DNA from: WHTK01 sp965197795
GTDB lineage: Bacteria > Chloroflexota > Dehalococcoidia > DSTF01 > WHTK01
Assembly: GCA_965197795.1 (NCBI GenBank)
Contig: OZ240228.1
Span: forward strand, 2,666,001-2,730,000
Direction: 5' to 3'
DNA length: 64,000 bases
In this document: positions 52,286 through 61,600 of the stretch, piece by piece
How positions within the stretch are numbered: the first letter of the stretch is position 1
How the letters are laid out: the number at the start of each line of letters is the position of its first letter
Position numbers and translations under genes: made by a program
Notes under the pieces: model-generated
What the model was told of the DNA's origin: nothing
Seen by the model: only the letters and a program-made list of their open reading frames with translations
The model's database searches: none

Positions 52286-53965
52286 ATGGCCGTGTATCAA
52301 CATGATGTCCTGATCATCGGCGCGGGACTTGCCGGGATGCGCGCCGGGCTTTCGGCTCAGGCGGCCGGCGCTGACGTGGCGATCATCTCCAAGGTGCACC
52401 CCGTGCGCAGCCACTCCAACGCGGCGCAGGGTGGCATCAACGCCGCCGTGGATGTCGACGACTCCTGGGAAGAGCACGCCTTCGACACGGTGAAGGGCAG
52501 CGACTATCTGGGTGACCAGGACGCGATCGAGGTGCTGTGCTCGGAGGCCGGTGACGAGGTCATCGCCATGGAGCACATGGGCGTCATCTTCTATCGCGAC
52601 GAGAACGGCAAGCTGGGCTCGCGCGCCTTCGGTGGGCAGCAGCGCGCCCGTACCTATTTCGTCGGCGACATCACCGGACAAGCACTGTTGCACGTGATGT
52701 ACGAGCAGCTGATCAAGCACGGTCTGCGCATCTACGAAGAATGGTTCGTCATTGATCTCGTGGTCGAGGACGGAATGTGCACGGGCTGCGTCGCGATGGA
52801 CATTCGCACCGGCGAGGTCCATGTCATCGGCGCGAAGGCCGTGATCATGGCGACGGGCGGCGCCGGCCGCGTCTACGAACCGAGCACCAACGCGCTGATC
52901 TGCACCGGCGACGGCATCAGTCTGGCCTATCGAGCCGGCGCGCCGTGCATGGACATGGAGATGGTCCAGTTCCACCCGACAACCCTGAAAGGCTCCGGCG
53001 TGCTGATCACCGAAGGCGCGCGCGGCGAGGGGGCCTATCTGCTAAACGCGGCGGGCGATCGGTTCATGGAGACCTACGCGCCGAACATGATGGAGCTGGC
53101 GAGCCGCGACGTCGTGTCGCGCTCCGAGCAGACTGAAATCAACGAAGGCCGTGGCACCGACGGCTGCGTGTTCCTCGACATGCGTCACCTTGGCATGGAC
53201 GTTATTAGGGAGCGCCTGTGGCAGATCCGCGAGATCGGCATCGACTTCGCGGGGGTCGACATCGTCGAGGAGCCCATCCCGGTTTTACCCGGAATGCATT
53301 ACATCATGGGCGGCATCAAGACAGACGTCTGGGGACGCACGCCGCTGCCAGGTTTCTACGCGGCAGGCGAAACGGCCTGCGTCAGCGTGCACGGCGCAAA
53401 CCGGCTCGGTGCGAACTCGCTGCTGGATACCGTGGTCTTCGGCAAAAGAGCCGGAATCGACGCCTCGGAGCGGGCGCGCTCGGGAGACGTTCGAATGCCG
53501 GACGAGCGCCATGGGGAGGCGGTTGAAAAACGGCTCGCCGACCTGCTGGCGCGGCCAGCCACCTCAGACCGCATCGCCAACGTGCGCATGGACATGGGCC
53601 GCATCATGAACGAGAAGGTCCAGGTCTTCCGCCAGGAAGAACAGCTCAAAGAGGGCCTCGACGAGGTCAAGGCGCTGCAGAAACGCTTCGCGTCCGTCGG
53701 CGTGGAATCGAAAGGGAAGGTGTTCAACACCGACCTTCTGTTCCACATCGAACTCGGGTTCATGCTGGACTGTGCCGAGATGGTGGCCGCCGCCGCCATC
53801 GAACGAAAGGAAAGCCGTGGGGCCCACTACCGCCTCGACTTCCCGGAGCGGAACGACAGCGAGTGGCTGCATCACGTCACCTGCACGTACGCTGATTCCG
53901 GGCCGCAGCTAGGCACGCTGCCTGTCACGATCACGCAGTGGGAACCACAGGAAAGGAAGTACTGA
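52286..53965 (+). CDS. sdhA: Succinate dehydrogenase/fumarate reductase flavoprotein subunit
   Basis: FAD subunit oxidising succinate (or reducing fumarate). 559 residues. FAD-binding 'VLIIGAGLAGMRAGLSAQAA', covalent-FAD His43 in 'RSHSNAAQGGINAA', 'GQQRARTYFVGDITGQALLH', active-site 'MVQFHPTTLKGSGVLITEGA' and 'RGEGAYLLNAAGDRFM', 'MGGIKTDVWGRTPLPGFYAA', 'GANRLGANSLLDTVVFGKRA'. Strong GGGAGG before ATG. Overlaps sdhB by one base (TGATG) and starts an sdhA-sdhB-hdrB-like operon. Confidence 0.96.
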   Translation: MAVYQHDVLIIGAGLAGMRAGLSAQAAGADVAIISKVHPVRSHSNAAQGGINAAVDVDDSWEEHAFDTVKGSDYLGDQDAIEVLCSEAGDEVIAMEHMGVIFYRDENGKLGSRAFGGQQRARTYFVGDITGQALLHVMYEQLIKHGLRIYEEWFVIDLVVEDGMCTGCVAMDIRTGEVHVIGAKAVIMATGGAGRVYEPSTNALICTGDGISLAYRAGAPCMDMEMVQFHPTTLKGSGVLITEGARGEGAYLLNAAGDRFMETYAPNMMELASRDVVSRSEQTEINEGRGTDGCVFLDMRHLGMDVIRERLWQIREIGIDFAGVDIVEEPIPVLPGMHYIMGGIKTDVWGRTPLPGFYAAGETACVSVHGANRLGANSLLDTVVFGKRAGIDASERARSGDVRMPDERHGEAVEKRLADLLARPATSDRIANVRMDMGRIMNEKVQVFRQEEQLKEGLDEVKALQKRFASVGVESKGKVFNTDLLFHIELGFMLDCAEMVAAAAIERKESRGAHYRLDFPERNDSEWLHHVTCTYADSGPQLGTLPVTITQWEPQERKY

Positions 53966-54930
53966 TGGAGGTCACGCTAAAGGTCAAACGCTTCGACCCT
54001 GAAGGCAGCGGCGAGGCCTACTACCAGCAGTACACCGTGGACATGCTGGAAAACGCGACCGTCCTCGATTCGTTGATCGAGGTGCGAGAGTACCAGGACG
54101 GCACGCTGTCCATGCGCTGCTCCTGCCGCAGCGCCATCTGCGGCTCCTGCATGATGCGGGTCAACGGCAAAGCTCGGCTCGCCTGCAAGACACAGATCGG
54201 CAGCATCGCCAAGGCGGGCGACGAGATCGAGGTCGAGCCCGGCGGCAACCTGCCTGTGATCAAGGACCTTGTGGTAGACATGGCGCCGTTCTGGAGCAAG
54301 GTGCGCGCCGTGACACCCTGGCTCCAACCACATGGTGAGGAGCCGGAACGCGAATATCTGGTGCCGAACGAATCGATGGCTGAGCTGGGCGAGGTGATGA
54401 ACTGCATCATGTGCGGCGCCTGCGTCTCCGACTGCACGGTGCTCGAGATCGACAAGTCGTTCCTCGGCCCTGCCGCACTCGCCAAGGCGTACCGCTTCGT
54501 TGGCGATCCACGCGACGATGAAGCTACTTCACGGCTGCGCCAGTACAGCGAGCCGAGCGGTATGTGGGACTGCACGCGCTGCAACTACTGCGTCGAGGTC
54601 TGCCCCAAGGACGTGAAACCAATGGAGCAGATCCTCAAGCTGCGCGCCCAGGCGGGCCAGCACGGCGTGACGAACACCAATGGTCACCGCCACACGGTGG
54701 CTTTCGTTGACCTGGTGGGCGCTAACGGGCGTCTCGACGAGTTTCGCCTGCCCGTGTTCACCGAAGGCAAGTTCAACATCATCGGACAGTTGTCATATCT
54801 GCCGAGCGCGCCGCGAATGCTGCGAGCGGGCAAGATGCCGCCAATATTCCCGCACAAGATCCCGGGTGTGCGTCACGTCAAGCGCATCCTGAAATGGTTC
54901 GACGGCAAACAGAGCGAGGGGGGTCACTAA
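53965..54930 (+). CDS. sdhB: Succinate dehydrogenase/fumarate reductase iron-sulfur subunit
   Basis: 321 residues, with a long C-terminal extension. [2Fe-2S] ligands at C54, C59, C62 and C74 ('RCSCRSAICGSC', 'LACKTQ'). [4Fe-4S]/[3Fe-4S] motifs 'NCIMCGACVSDC' and 'CTRCNYCVEVCPKDVKP'. 'MEVTLKVKRFDPEG' N-terminus. I chose the ATG at 53965 because it overlaps the sdhA stop. Passes electrons from FAD to the next subunit, here the HdrB-like protein whose start overlaps this stop (TAATG). Confidence 0.95.
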   Translation: MEVTLKVKRFDPEGSGEAYYQQYTVDMLENATVLDSLIEVREYQDGTLSMRCSCRSAICGSCMMRVNGKARLACKTQIGSIAKAGDEIEVEPGGNLPVIKDLVVDMAPFWSKVRAVTPWLQPHGEEPEREYLVPNESMAELGEVMNCIMCGACVSDCTVLEIDKSFLGPAALAKAYRFVGDPRDDEATSRLRQYSEPSGMWDCTRCNYCVEVCPKDVKPMEQILKLRAQAGQHGVTNTNGHRHTVAFVDLVGANGRLDEFRLPVFTEGKFNIIGQLSYLPSAPRMLRAGKMPPIFPHKIPGVRHVKRILKWFDGKQSEGGH

Positions 54931-55811
54931 TGCGATACGCCTTCTGGCCGGGTTGTGTGTCCAAAGGCGCCGCTCCCGAGCTGTATCAATCGATGGTGCA
55001 GGTGGCTCCGCTGCTCGGGATCGAGCTCGAGGAGCTGTACGACGCGAATTGCACCGGCGCCGGCGTGATCTCGGAGCACAGCCTGGAGACCGCCGACGCG
55101 CTCAACGCCCGCAACTTCGCGATGGCGCAGCGCATGGACCTGCCGCTGATGAACATCTGCAGCACATGTCAGGGTGTGCAGTCGATGGCGCAGGACCGCA
55201 TGAAAAAACGTCCCGAGCTGGCGACCTCCGTGAACGAAGCGCTGGCCGACGAAGGCTTGTTCTACGACGCCGAGCGCGGCCTCGAGGTAAAGAACTTCCT
55301 CTGGGTGCTCGTCGAGGACCTGGGGCTCGACAAGCTGAAGAGCCTGGTCACAAGGCCTCTGACCGGCCTCAAGGCGGGGCCCTTCTACGGCTGCTATATC
55401 CTGCGGCCTGAGACTGTCCTCGGCTTCGATGAACATCCCGGGCGCGATCACTATCTCGAGGATGTCATCGAGGCGCTCGGCTGTACCTTGATCACCTACG
55501 AGGGCCAGGACAAGTGCTGCGGCTTCCCGATCCTTACCATTAATAAGAAGAACTCGCTGACGATGGCGGCGAACCACCTCAGCGAGGCGCAGAACGAAGG
55601 CGCCGACTGCCTCGTGACGCCCTGCCCGCTGTGCCACCTCAACCTGGACGCTCAGCAGCCCGACGCGGCGAAGTACGCGCACGTCGACGGGCTGGAGGTG
55701 CCGATTCTGCACTTGCCTCAACTCATTGGGTTGGCGCTGGGTATGGACCCCAAGGCGCTGAGGGTCGACCGTCACGTGATTTCGACGCGAAAGGTCCTCT
55801 CCGCGCTGTAG
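54930..55811 (+). CDS. HdrB-like CCG-domain subunit of a type-E succinate dehydrogenase
   Basis: 293 residues from the ATG overlapping the sdhB stop. Resembles heterodisulfide reductase subunit B: 'MRYAFWPGCVSKGAAPELYQ', 'DANCTGAGVIS' and 'NICSTCQGV' in the first CCG-type half (first motif is C-T-G rather than CC-G), then 'YEGQDKCCGFPILTINKKNS' and 'LVTPCPLCHLNLD' with a full CC-G ... C-x-x-C in the second half. In archaea and some bacteria such proteins replace the cytochrome-b anchors of SDH (type E). No haem-b anchor genes follow, so this likely is the quinone-side subunit (inference). Ends at a terminator. Confidence 0.9.
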   Translation: MRYAFWPGCVSKGAAPELYQSMVQVAPLLGIELEELYDANCTGAGVISEHSLETADALNARNFAMAQRMDLPLMNICSTCQGVQSMAQDRMKKRPELATSVNEALADEGLFYDAERGLEVKNFLWVLVEDLGLDKLKSLVTRPLTGLKAGPFYGCYILRPETVLGFDEHPGRDHYLEDVIEALGCTLITYEGQDKCCGFPILTINKKNSLTMAANHLSEAQNEGADCLVTPCPLCHLNLDAQQPDAAKYAHVDGLEVPILHLPQLIGLALGMDPKALRVDRHVISTRKVLSAL

Positions 55812-55833
55812 CTCTGAAGGCAACGAGGACGCG

Positions 55834-55868
55834 AGAGGCCGGGCGATTCGCTCGGCCCCTCTTTTTTG
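55834..55868 (+). terminator. Terminator of the sdh operon
   Basis: GAGGCCGGGCG-ATT-CGCTCGGCCCCTC (stem with a G-U pair and a small bulge) followed by a run of six T at 55862-55867. Confidence 0.85.
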
Positions 55869-55893
55869 TATCGAGACGGCCTGTGGAAACGGC

Positions 55894-56775
55894 CTAGAGC
55901 CCTCGACGAGCCAGGACCTGGGCGCGTTCGAGCAGCTGCGGCTGCTCCATTCGGGCGGCGAAGTCTACGAAATCGGGTGTCGGGCCGAGCCAGCGCAGCT
56001 CCTCTAGAGACGTCAGGGCGGGTTCGTGCGTGCGCAGCGTTGCGAGGTCGCGGAAGAGCAGCGCAAGGTCACGGTTGTCGCGCAGCGTGACGGCCAGCTT
56101 CTCGGCGCCGCGCACTGTGACGTCCCAGTCCGCGGTACTCTCTGGAATCGCTTCGAGGTGCCCAAAGCGGAAGAGCAGCGCCGCGGCCGACTTGGCGCCC
56201 CAGCCCGGCAGACCGGGAAAGCCGTCCGAGCTGTCGCCGACCAGCGCCAGGTAGTCCGTAATCGAAGCCGGCGCCACTCCGAAGCGCTCGAGAACGCCGG
56301 ATTCGTCCCGGATAGCGCCGCTGCGGCTGTCGACCCGCTGCACCACGCGGCCGTCGTTGACCATCTGCGCCAGGTCTTTGTCCGGCGAGCAGATCAGGAC
56401 GCGCTCGACTTCAGGCTGCGCGGTGGCAAATAAGGCAGCAGCGGCGAGGCCGTCATCGGCTTCGAGGTCCGTCATGGGCCAGACGGCCACGCCCATCGCG
56501 CGCAAGCCGTCTTCAAGGATGGGGAACTGGTACCACAAATACGGATCGATGCCGGCGCCGGTCTTGTAGCCGGCCCACAGCTCGTTGCGGAACGACTCGA
56601 TGACGTGGTCGGTGGCGACGCCGAGGTGGGTGACACCGGACTCGAGCAGCGAGAGCACGTAGCCGAGTACACCACGGGCCGCGGCGACCTCTTCGTCGGC
56701 GGCGGTGCGGTGCGAAGGCAAAGCAAAGAAGTGCCGAAACAGCTCGTAAGTACCGTCGATGAGGTAAACGTCCAT
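55894..56775 (-). CDS. 5'-3' exonuclease (flap-endonuclease/Pol I N-domain type)
   Basis: 293 residues, PIN/FEN-like metal-dependent nuclease removing RNA primers or flaps. N-terminal 'VYLIDGTYELFRHFFALP', 'THLGVATDHVIESFRNELW', 'ADDGLAAAALFATAQPEVER', 'VLICSPDKDLAQMV', then H3TH region 'DYLALVGDSSDGFPGLPGWG' and 'AKSAAALLFRFG'. Active-site Asp residues (D7, 'TDHVI', 'EADDGL', 'SPDKDL', 'GDSSDGF') are present. It stands alone, not fused to a polymerase, so it complements or replaces the Pol I N-domain. Confidence 0.92.
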   Translation of the reverse strand: MDVYLIDGTYELFRHFFALPSHRTAADEEVAAARGVLGYVLSLLESGVTHLGVATDHVIESFRNELWAGYKTGAGIDPYLWYQFPILEDGLRAMGVAVWPMTDLEADDGLAAAALFATAQPEVERVLICSPDKDLAQMVNDGRVVQRVDSRSGAIRDESGVLERFGVAPASITDYLALVGDSSDGFPGLPGWGAKSAAALLFRFGHLEAIPESTADWDVTVRGAEKLAVTLRDNRDLALLFRDLATLRTHEPALTSLEELRWLGPTPDFVDFAARMEQPQLLERAQVLARRGL

Positions 56776-56952
56776 GCTGCCATCCGTATCTCAGGGATTC
56801 TTCCGGGAAGCTTAAGGGAAATCCCTAAAGAACGAGCCGCGGCTGCCGACGATAGGGGCAGGGGAGAACAGGTCTCCCGGCAGACTGAAAAATAGCTCGC
56901 AGTTTACTTGTAACGTTTCAACGCCCAGACCGTTTTCAGCACTAGGATACCC

Positions 56953-57414
56953 ATGAACCGATTCACCAAAACCACCGGTGAGTCAGGGACGACCTCAAGA
57001 ACCACTCGCAAGGAACGCGGACAAAGCTTGGTAGAGCTGGCTTTTGCCCTGCCGATCTTCCTCATACTCGTGATGGGGATTGTCGATTTTGGCTGGGGCC
57101 TCAAGTCCTGGATCTCCTCGACTAACGCTGCCCGCGAGGCTGCTCGATTCGGCGCCGTGAACTGCTCCGCCGACAACGCCACAACGTTGGAGGTTCAGCA
57201 GAGAGCCGTCGACACGGCGACCGGCCTTGGCTTGACGATCAGCGACGTCACCGTGACGAACTGCCTCCCCGGGACCTCTACCCAGTCGCTGTTCGTCGAG
57301 ATCGACTTCGACTACAACCTGATCACACCGTTGGGTGGCCTCATGAGCAGATTCGGCGGAGGCCTTCCGTCCAGTATTTCCCTGCATAGCGAAGCGGACA
57401 TGAGGATAGAATGA
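56953..57414 (+). CDS. tadE: TadE-like pseudopilin/pilus assembly protein
   Basis: 153 residues. Prepilin-type hydrophobic N-terminal helix preceded by basic residues: 'RGQSLVELAFALPIFLILVM' and 'GIVDFGWGLK', the TadE signature with E+5 after G-Q-S, followed by 'STNAAREAARFGAV'. Part of Flp/Tad-type tight-adherence secretion, minor pseudopilin. The stop overlaps the tadG-like ATG (ATGA), so translationally coupled. No tadA/B/C or prepilin peptidase in the window. Confidence 0.88.
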   Translation: MNRFTKTTGESGTTSRTTRKERGQSLVELAFALPIFLILVMGIVDFGWGLKSWISSTNAAREAARFGAVNCSADNATTLEVQQRAVDTATGLGLTISDVTVTNCLPGTSTQSLFVEIDFDYNLITPLGGLMSRFGGGLPSSISLHSEADMRIE

Positions 57415-58562
57415 GCAACCTGTTCCGATCTCTTGGAAGACTACTGCAGCCGCTCCACCGAAATGAGAGCGGCCAACTTGTTGTGTTCGTCGCCGGCGGA
57501 ATGGTGGTCGTAATCGGCTTCGCCGCGTTGTCGGTGGACCTCGGCTTCCTGACGCTATCGCGTCGCAGTGTCCAGAACGACGCCGACGCGATAGCGCTGG
57601 CGGCCGTACGCGAGCTGCCCGACGAAGACAGCGCGGATGTGATCGCCCTGCAATGGGCCGCCAAGAACGGCGTCGATCCCAGCGAGATCCAAGGGGACAT
57701 CGTCTACGGGACGACCTGCTTGGGGGATTCGGTCGTCGGTACGGCAACCGTAAGGCTGGCCCGGACCCAGTCGACGTTTTTCGCCAGCATCTTTGGCATC
57801 GGTAGCGGTGACCTGAATGTCTGCGCCACTGCGCGTATCGGCTGGGCCGAGGGCGGGCCAGGCCTTTTGCCGTTCGGCTTCCACTATGACGATCCCGGTA
57901 TCGTCGACGATCCGCCGCTCTGCTACTACTACGGCAACACCGACCTCTGGGACGTGGAATGCACGCTCAAGATTCCGAAGCCCAGCGACACCTGGAGCCC
58001 GGGCAACACCGGCCCGCTGCGCCTGGACGAAGGTGAGCCCAGCGGCGCGAACAACTGGGACGGTAACTGCGACCCCGGCGACAGCGGCGCCAACGAATTC
58101 ACCGAAAACGTCGAAGATGGCAGTGAGTGTGGCTACGCTCCCCTAGATCTGCTGAATACCATGCCGGGCGCCATTAACAACGTCACGTGTGATTCCATCG
58201 ACACCAGGATAAACGGCAACATGGACCCGTTTAGTTCGGTCTTCTCCGGGCTAGAAGACCAGGATGCCGATGCAGGTACGCCGGATGCGTACACGGTCGT
58301 CGATCAATCTCACCCGCGCTACGCGCTGATACCCGTGGCATCGCCGCCGCCGGGTTCCTCCGGAGCCTCGACGTCGGTGACCATCGAGACCTTCATCACC
58401 GCTTACCTGGTGGGCTGCTCGACCGGCGCCAATAACGAAGCGGTGGTCACCCTCATCCCGGCCAACTCCCTCATCTTTGTTACCGGCATCGACTTCGTCG
58501 AAGGCGGCGGCAGCTCCTACAGCACGGAATGGCCTCTGAACACGATCAAGCTGGTCGAATAG
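57411..58562 (+). CDS. TadG-like pilus-associated protein
   Basis: 383 residues. N-terminal 'NESGQLVVFVAGGMVVVIGF' and 'AALSVDLGFLTLSRRSVQND' with 'ADAIALAAVRELPD' match the Flp pilus TadG/TadE N-domain (DUF2134-like). The remainder is Asp/Pro-rich and beta-rich with Cys pairs ('LCYYYGNTDLWDVECTL', 'WDGNCDPGDSG', 'VTCDSIDTRINGN'), suggesting an exported, disulfide-stabilised domain. The terminator lies 20 bases after the stop. A two-gene operon with tadE. Confidence 0.83.
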   Translation: MSNLFRSLGRLLQPLHRNESGQLVVFVAGGMVVVIGFAALSVDLGFLTLSRRSVQNDADAIALAAVRELPDEDSADVIALQWAAKNGVDPSEIQGDIVYGTTCLGDSVVGTATVRLARTQSTFFASIFGIGSGDLNVCATARIGWAEGGPGLLPFGFHYDDPGIVDDPPLCYYYGNTDLWDVECTLKIPKPSDTWSPGNTGPLRLDEGEPSGANNWDGNCDPGDSGANEFTENVEDGSECGYAPLDLLNTMPGAINNVTCDSIDTRINGNMDPFSSVFSGLEDQDADAGTPDAYTVVDQSHPRYALIPVASPPPGSSGASTSVTIETFITAYLVGCSTGANNEAVVTLIPANSLIFVTGIDFVEGGGSSYSTEWPLNTIKLVE

Positions 58563-58582
58563 TCAAACCTGGTTTTGCGCGA

Positions 58583-58620
58583 CGAGAGAGGACGGCGCTT
58601 GTGCGCCGTCCTCTCTCGTT
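58583..58620 (+). terminator. Terminator of the tadE-tadG operon
   Basis: CGAGAGAGGACGGCGC-TTGT-GCGCCGTCCTCTCTCG, 16-bp perfect stem then TTTTC. It also precedes the convergent ileS stop. Confidence 0.95.
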
Positions 58621-58637
58621 TTCATGCCGGATCGCGG

Positions 58638-61600
58638 TTAAACCCTCTCGACCGCCAGCGTGACGCTGCGCCCGTCGATCTGGTGCTGCTCGCTGTAGGC
58701 GCCGTTAGTGCCGGCGGCGATGGCGTCGGCCAGCGTCTCCTGGGCCACGTAGTCGCGCCACTGCGTCGACTCGAGCACGCGGGCGACCTCCGTATCGCCG
58801 TCGTGGGCGATGCGGATGCGGTCCGAGATATCGAAGCCGGCGCTCTTGCGCATCTCCTGGATACGGCGGACGAGCTCGCGCGCCAGGCCCTCATCGGCCA
58901 GCTCCGGCGTGATCTCGGTTGTAATCGCGACGGCGTAGCCAGCCTCCTCGGCGACGACGTAGCCCGGCCTGCCGGACATGCTGACCATCAGCTCCTCCGG
59001 CTGCAGCTCGATCGCCCCTAGCAGGGCGGGCAGACCTGCTACCGCTCTACGTCCGAGAACGACCTTGTCGGCTGAGCCGAAATCTCGCTGGATCTGTGAC
59101 ATTGAGTCGCGATAGCGAGATCCGAGAATCGGCAAATTGAGGCGAACCTGATAGTTAAAAGCATCGGTGTCCATAAATGGCACTCCTGCCTCGTTGAGTT
59201 GACCGAGAACTGTCGAAGCTCCGTCGTCACCAATCCCGCGAGTCATGTACCAGACTTCCTTGACGTTCAACTCCTCCTGAAGCTCATCGGTCATACGACG
59301 GAGATCAGCGACCAAATCCCCAGTACCCGACGGAAGCATTACGACGATCCGCCGTAGTGGCTGCCGGACGCGAGTGTTGGCCTTCGCGCGCGCCGAACGG
59401 CCCAGCGACGCGATGCGCTGAACGGAACGAATTGAGGCGGACAGCCTCTCGTCGATTCGTCCTTCGTCGGCGGCGGGCCAGTCGCAGAGGTGGACGCTTT
59501 CGGGAGCGTCCGGCAACGCGCTGCGCACCAAGTTCTGATACATCTCCTCCGCCAGGAAGGGGACCGCCGGCGCCATGAGGCGATTCACGGTTTCGAGACA
59601 GGTCCAGAGCGTCTGATAAGCGGCGAACTTATCCGCGTCGCTTTCGGCCCCTTCGACGCTGATCAGGGCAGGTTTCCAGAAGCGGCGGCGGCTGCGGCGG
59701 ACGTACCAATTAGACAGGCCGTCAACAAACTCCTCGATGTGCCGGCAAACCGTCATGGAGTCGTAGTTGTCCAGGGCGTTCGTACAGGTAACGACGAGCT
59801 GGTTGAGCTCCGAGAGTGCCCAGCGGTCGAGATCGGAGAACGCGGCGTCTGGCGGCAGCCGTCCTTCGACGGGCTCAGGATGCCTTGACGTACCGCCGCT
59901 CGGACCGAGCTGAAGTTCCGTCCCTACGCTCGGCTGCCAGCCGTCGATGTTGGCGTAGGTGACGAAGAACGAATACGTGTTCCACAGCGTTGAGAGGAAG
60001 CCGCGCTTGAGCTCGTCGCCGGCGTGATAACCGAAATTGAGGTTGGCAGCCGGGTTGGCGCGCAGATAGAGCCAGCGCATAACGTCGGCGCCCATCTGCT
60101 CCGCCGCGTCCTCGAACCAGATGGCGTTGCCCTTCGACTTGTGCATCTCCTCGCCGTTCTCGTCGCGCAAGAGCGCGTAGGAGAAGAGGCTGAGGAAAGG
60201 CGGCGCCCCCTCCTGCTCGGTATCGAGCGTCATCACCGTGCCCATGGCAAGCAGCGCATAGAACCAGTTTCGAAACTGGCCGGGGAAGCTCTCGGAGACC
60301 CAGTCGGCCGGGAACCATCCCTGCCAGTAGTCCGGGTTGTTGCGGTAGTGCAACGTGGAAAACGGCACGATGCCGGCGTCGAGCCACGGGTTGCCGACGT
60401 CGGTGATGCGCTCGACGAGTTCGCCGCAGCTGCCGCAGGCGATCTTGACCGCGTCGACGTAGGGACGGTGCGCGCTGTGCCCCTCGAATTCGTCCCAACC
60501 CACGACGGCGCGCTCCTTGAGCTCCGTCTCGGAGCCGATCACCTCGAAGTTACCGCAAGCCTTGCACTCGAAGATCGGCAGCGCCAGGCCGTAGTAGCGC
60601 TTCTTCGAGATCATCCAGTCGTGCATGTTGCGCAACCAGTCGCGCTCGCGCGCCTTGCCGAAGTCGGGGATCCATTCGACCTGGTCGCTATTCGCGGCGA
60701 TCGCGTCGCGCAGCGTCTTGCCGGGGACACCCCGGGCCCCGCCTGAAGACGGCGATGATGACGCAGCACCGGCCAGCGCGCCGTCCATCGAGATGAACCA
60801 CTCATCGACGAGGCGGAAGACGAGCTCGCTGCCACAGCGCCAGCAGTGGGGGTAGGAGTGGGTGTAGTCCTCGACGCGGTAGAGCACGCTCTTGTCGCGT
60901 AGGCTGGCGAAGACGTCCTCGGCCACGTCGCCCGCAAAGCGGCCTTCGAAGTCGCCAAAGCCGCCGCCGACGATGTAGGTGCCGTCCTCTTCCAGCGGCG
61001 CGATGACGGCCAGACCGAGCTCCTTGGCGAGCGCGTAGTCCTCGGCGCCGCAGCCGGGGGCGATATGCACAATGCCGGTACCTTCGGCGTCCTCGACCTC
61101 TGACCACTCGATGACGCGGTGCTCGACGCCATCCTGCGCCGGCAGTTCGTCGAAGGGGCCACGGTACGTGAGTCCGACGAGCTCCGAGCCCGGCAACTCA
61201 CCGAGGACTTCGTGGTCGCCCTTGATCGCGGTCGCGACGGCGCCCTTCGAGAGGTAGTAGACCTCGTGGCCCTGCTTGACGTGGACATAGGTCAGCTCCG
61301 GATGCACCGCGGCCGCGACGTTGGCGGGCAGCGTCCACGGCGTCGTGGTCCAGACGAGAAGGTATTCCGAGCCCCGCGGGTTGAAACCCCCGGTATCGCC
61401 ACCCGCCTGCCGGCCCGTGAGCGGGAGCTTGAGGTAGACGGACTTGTGCGTGACGTTGAGGTAGCCCTCGGTGACGATCTCCTGCTGCGACATCGCGGTG
61501 CCGCATGAGGGGCACCAGGGCATCGTGTCGTGGCCCTTGTAGAGCCAGCCCTTTTGCCAGCACTTCTTGAGGAAGCTCCAGATCGTGTAGTTGTTCTCGT

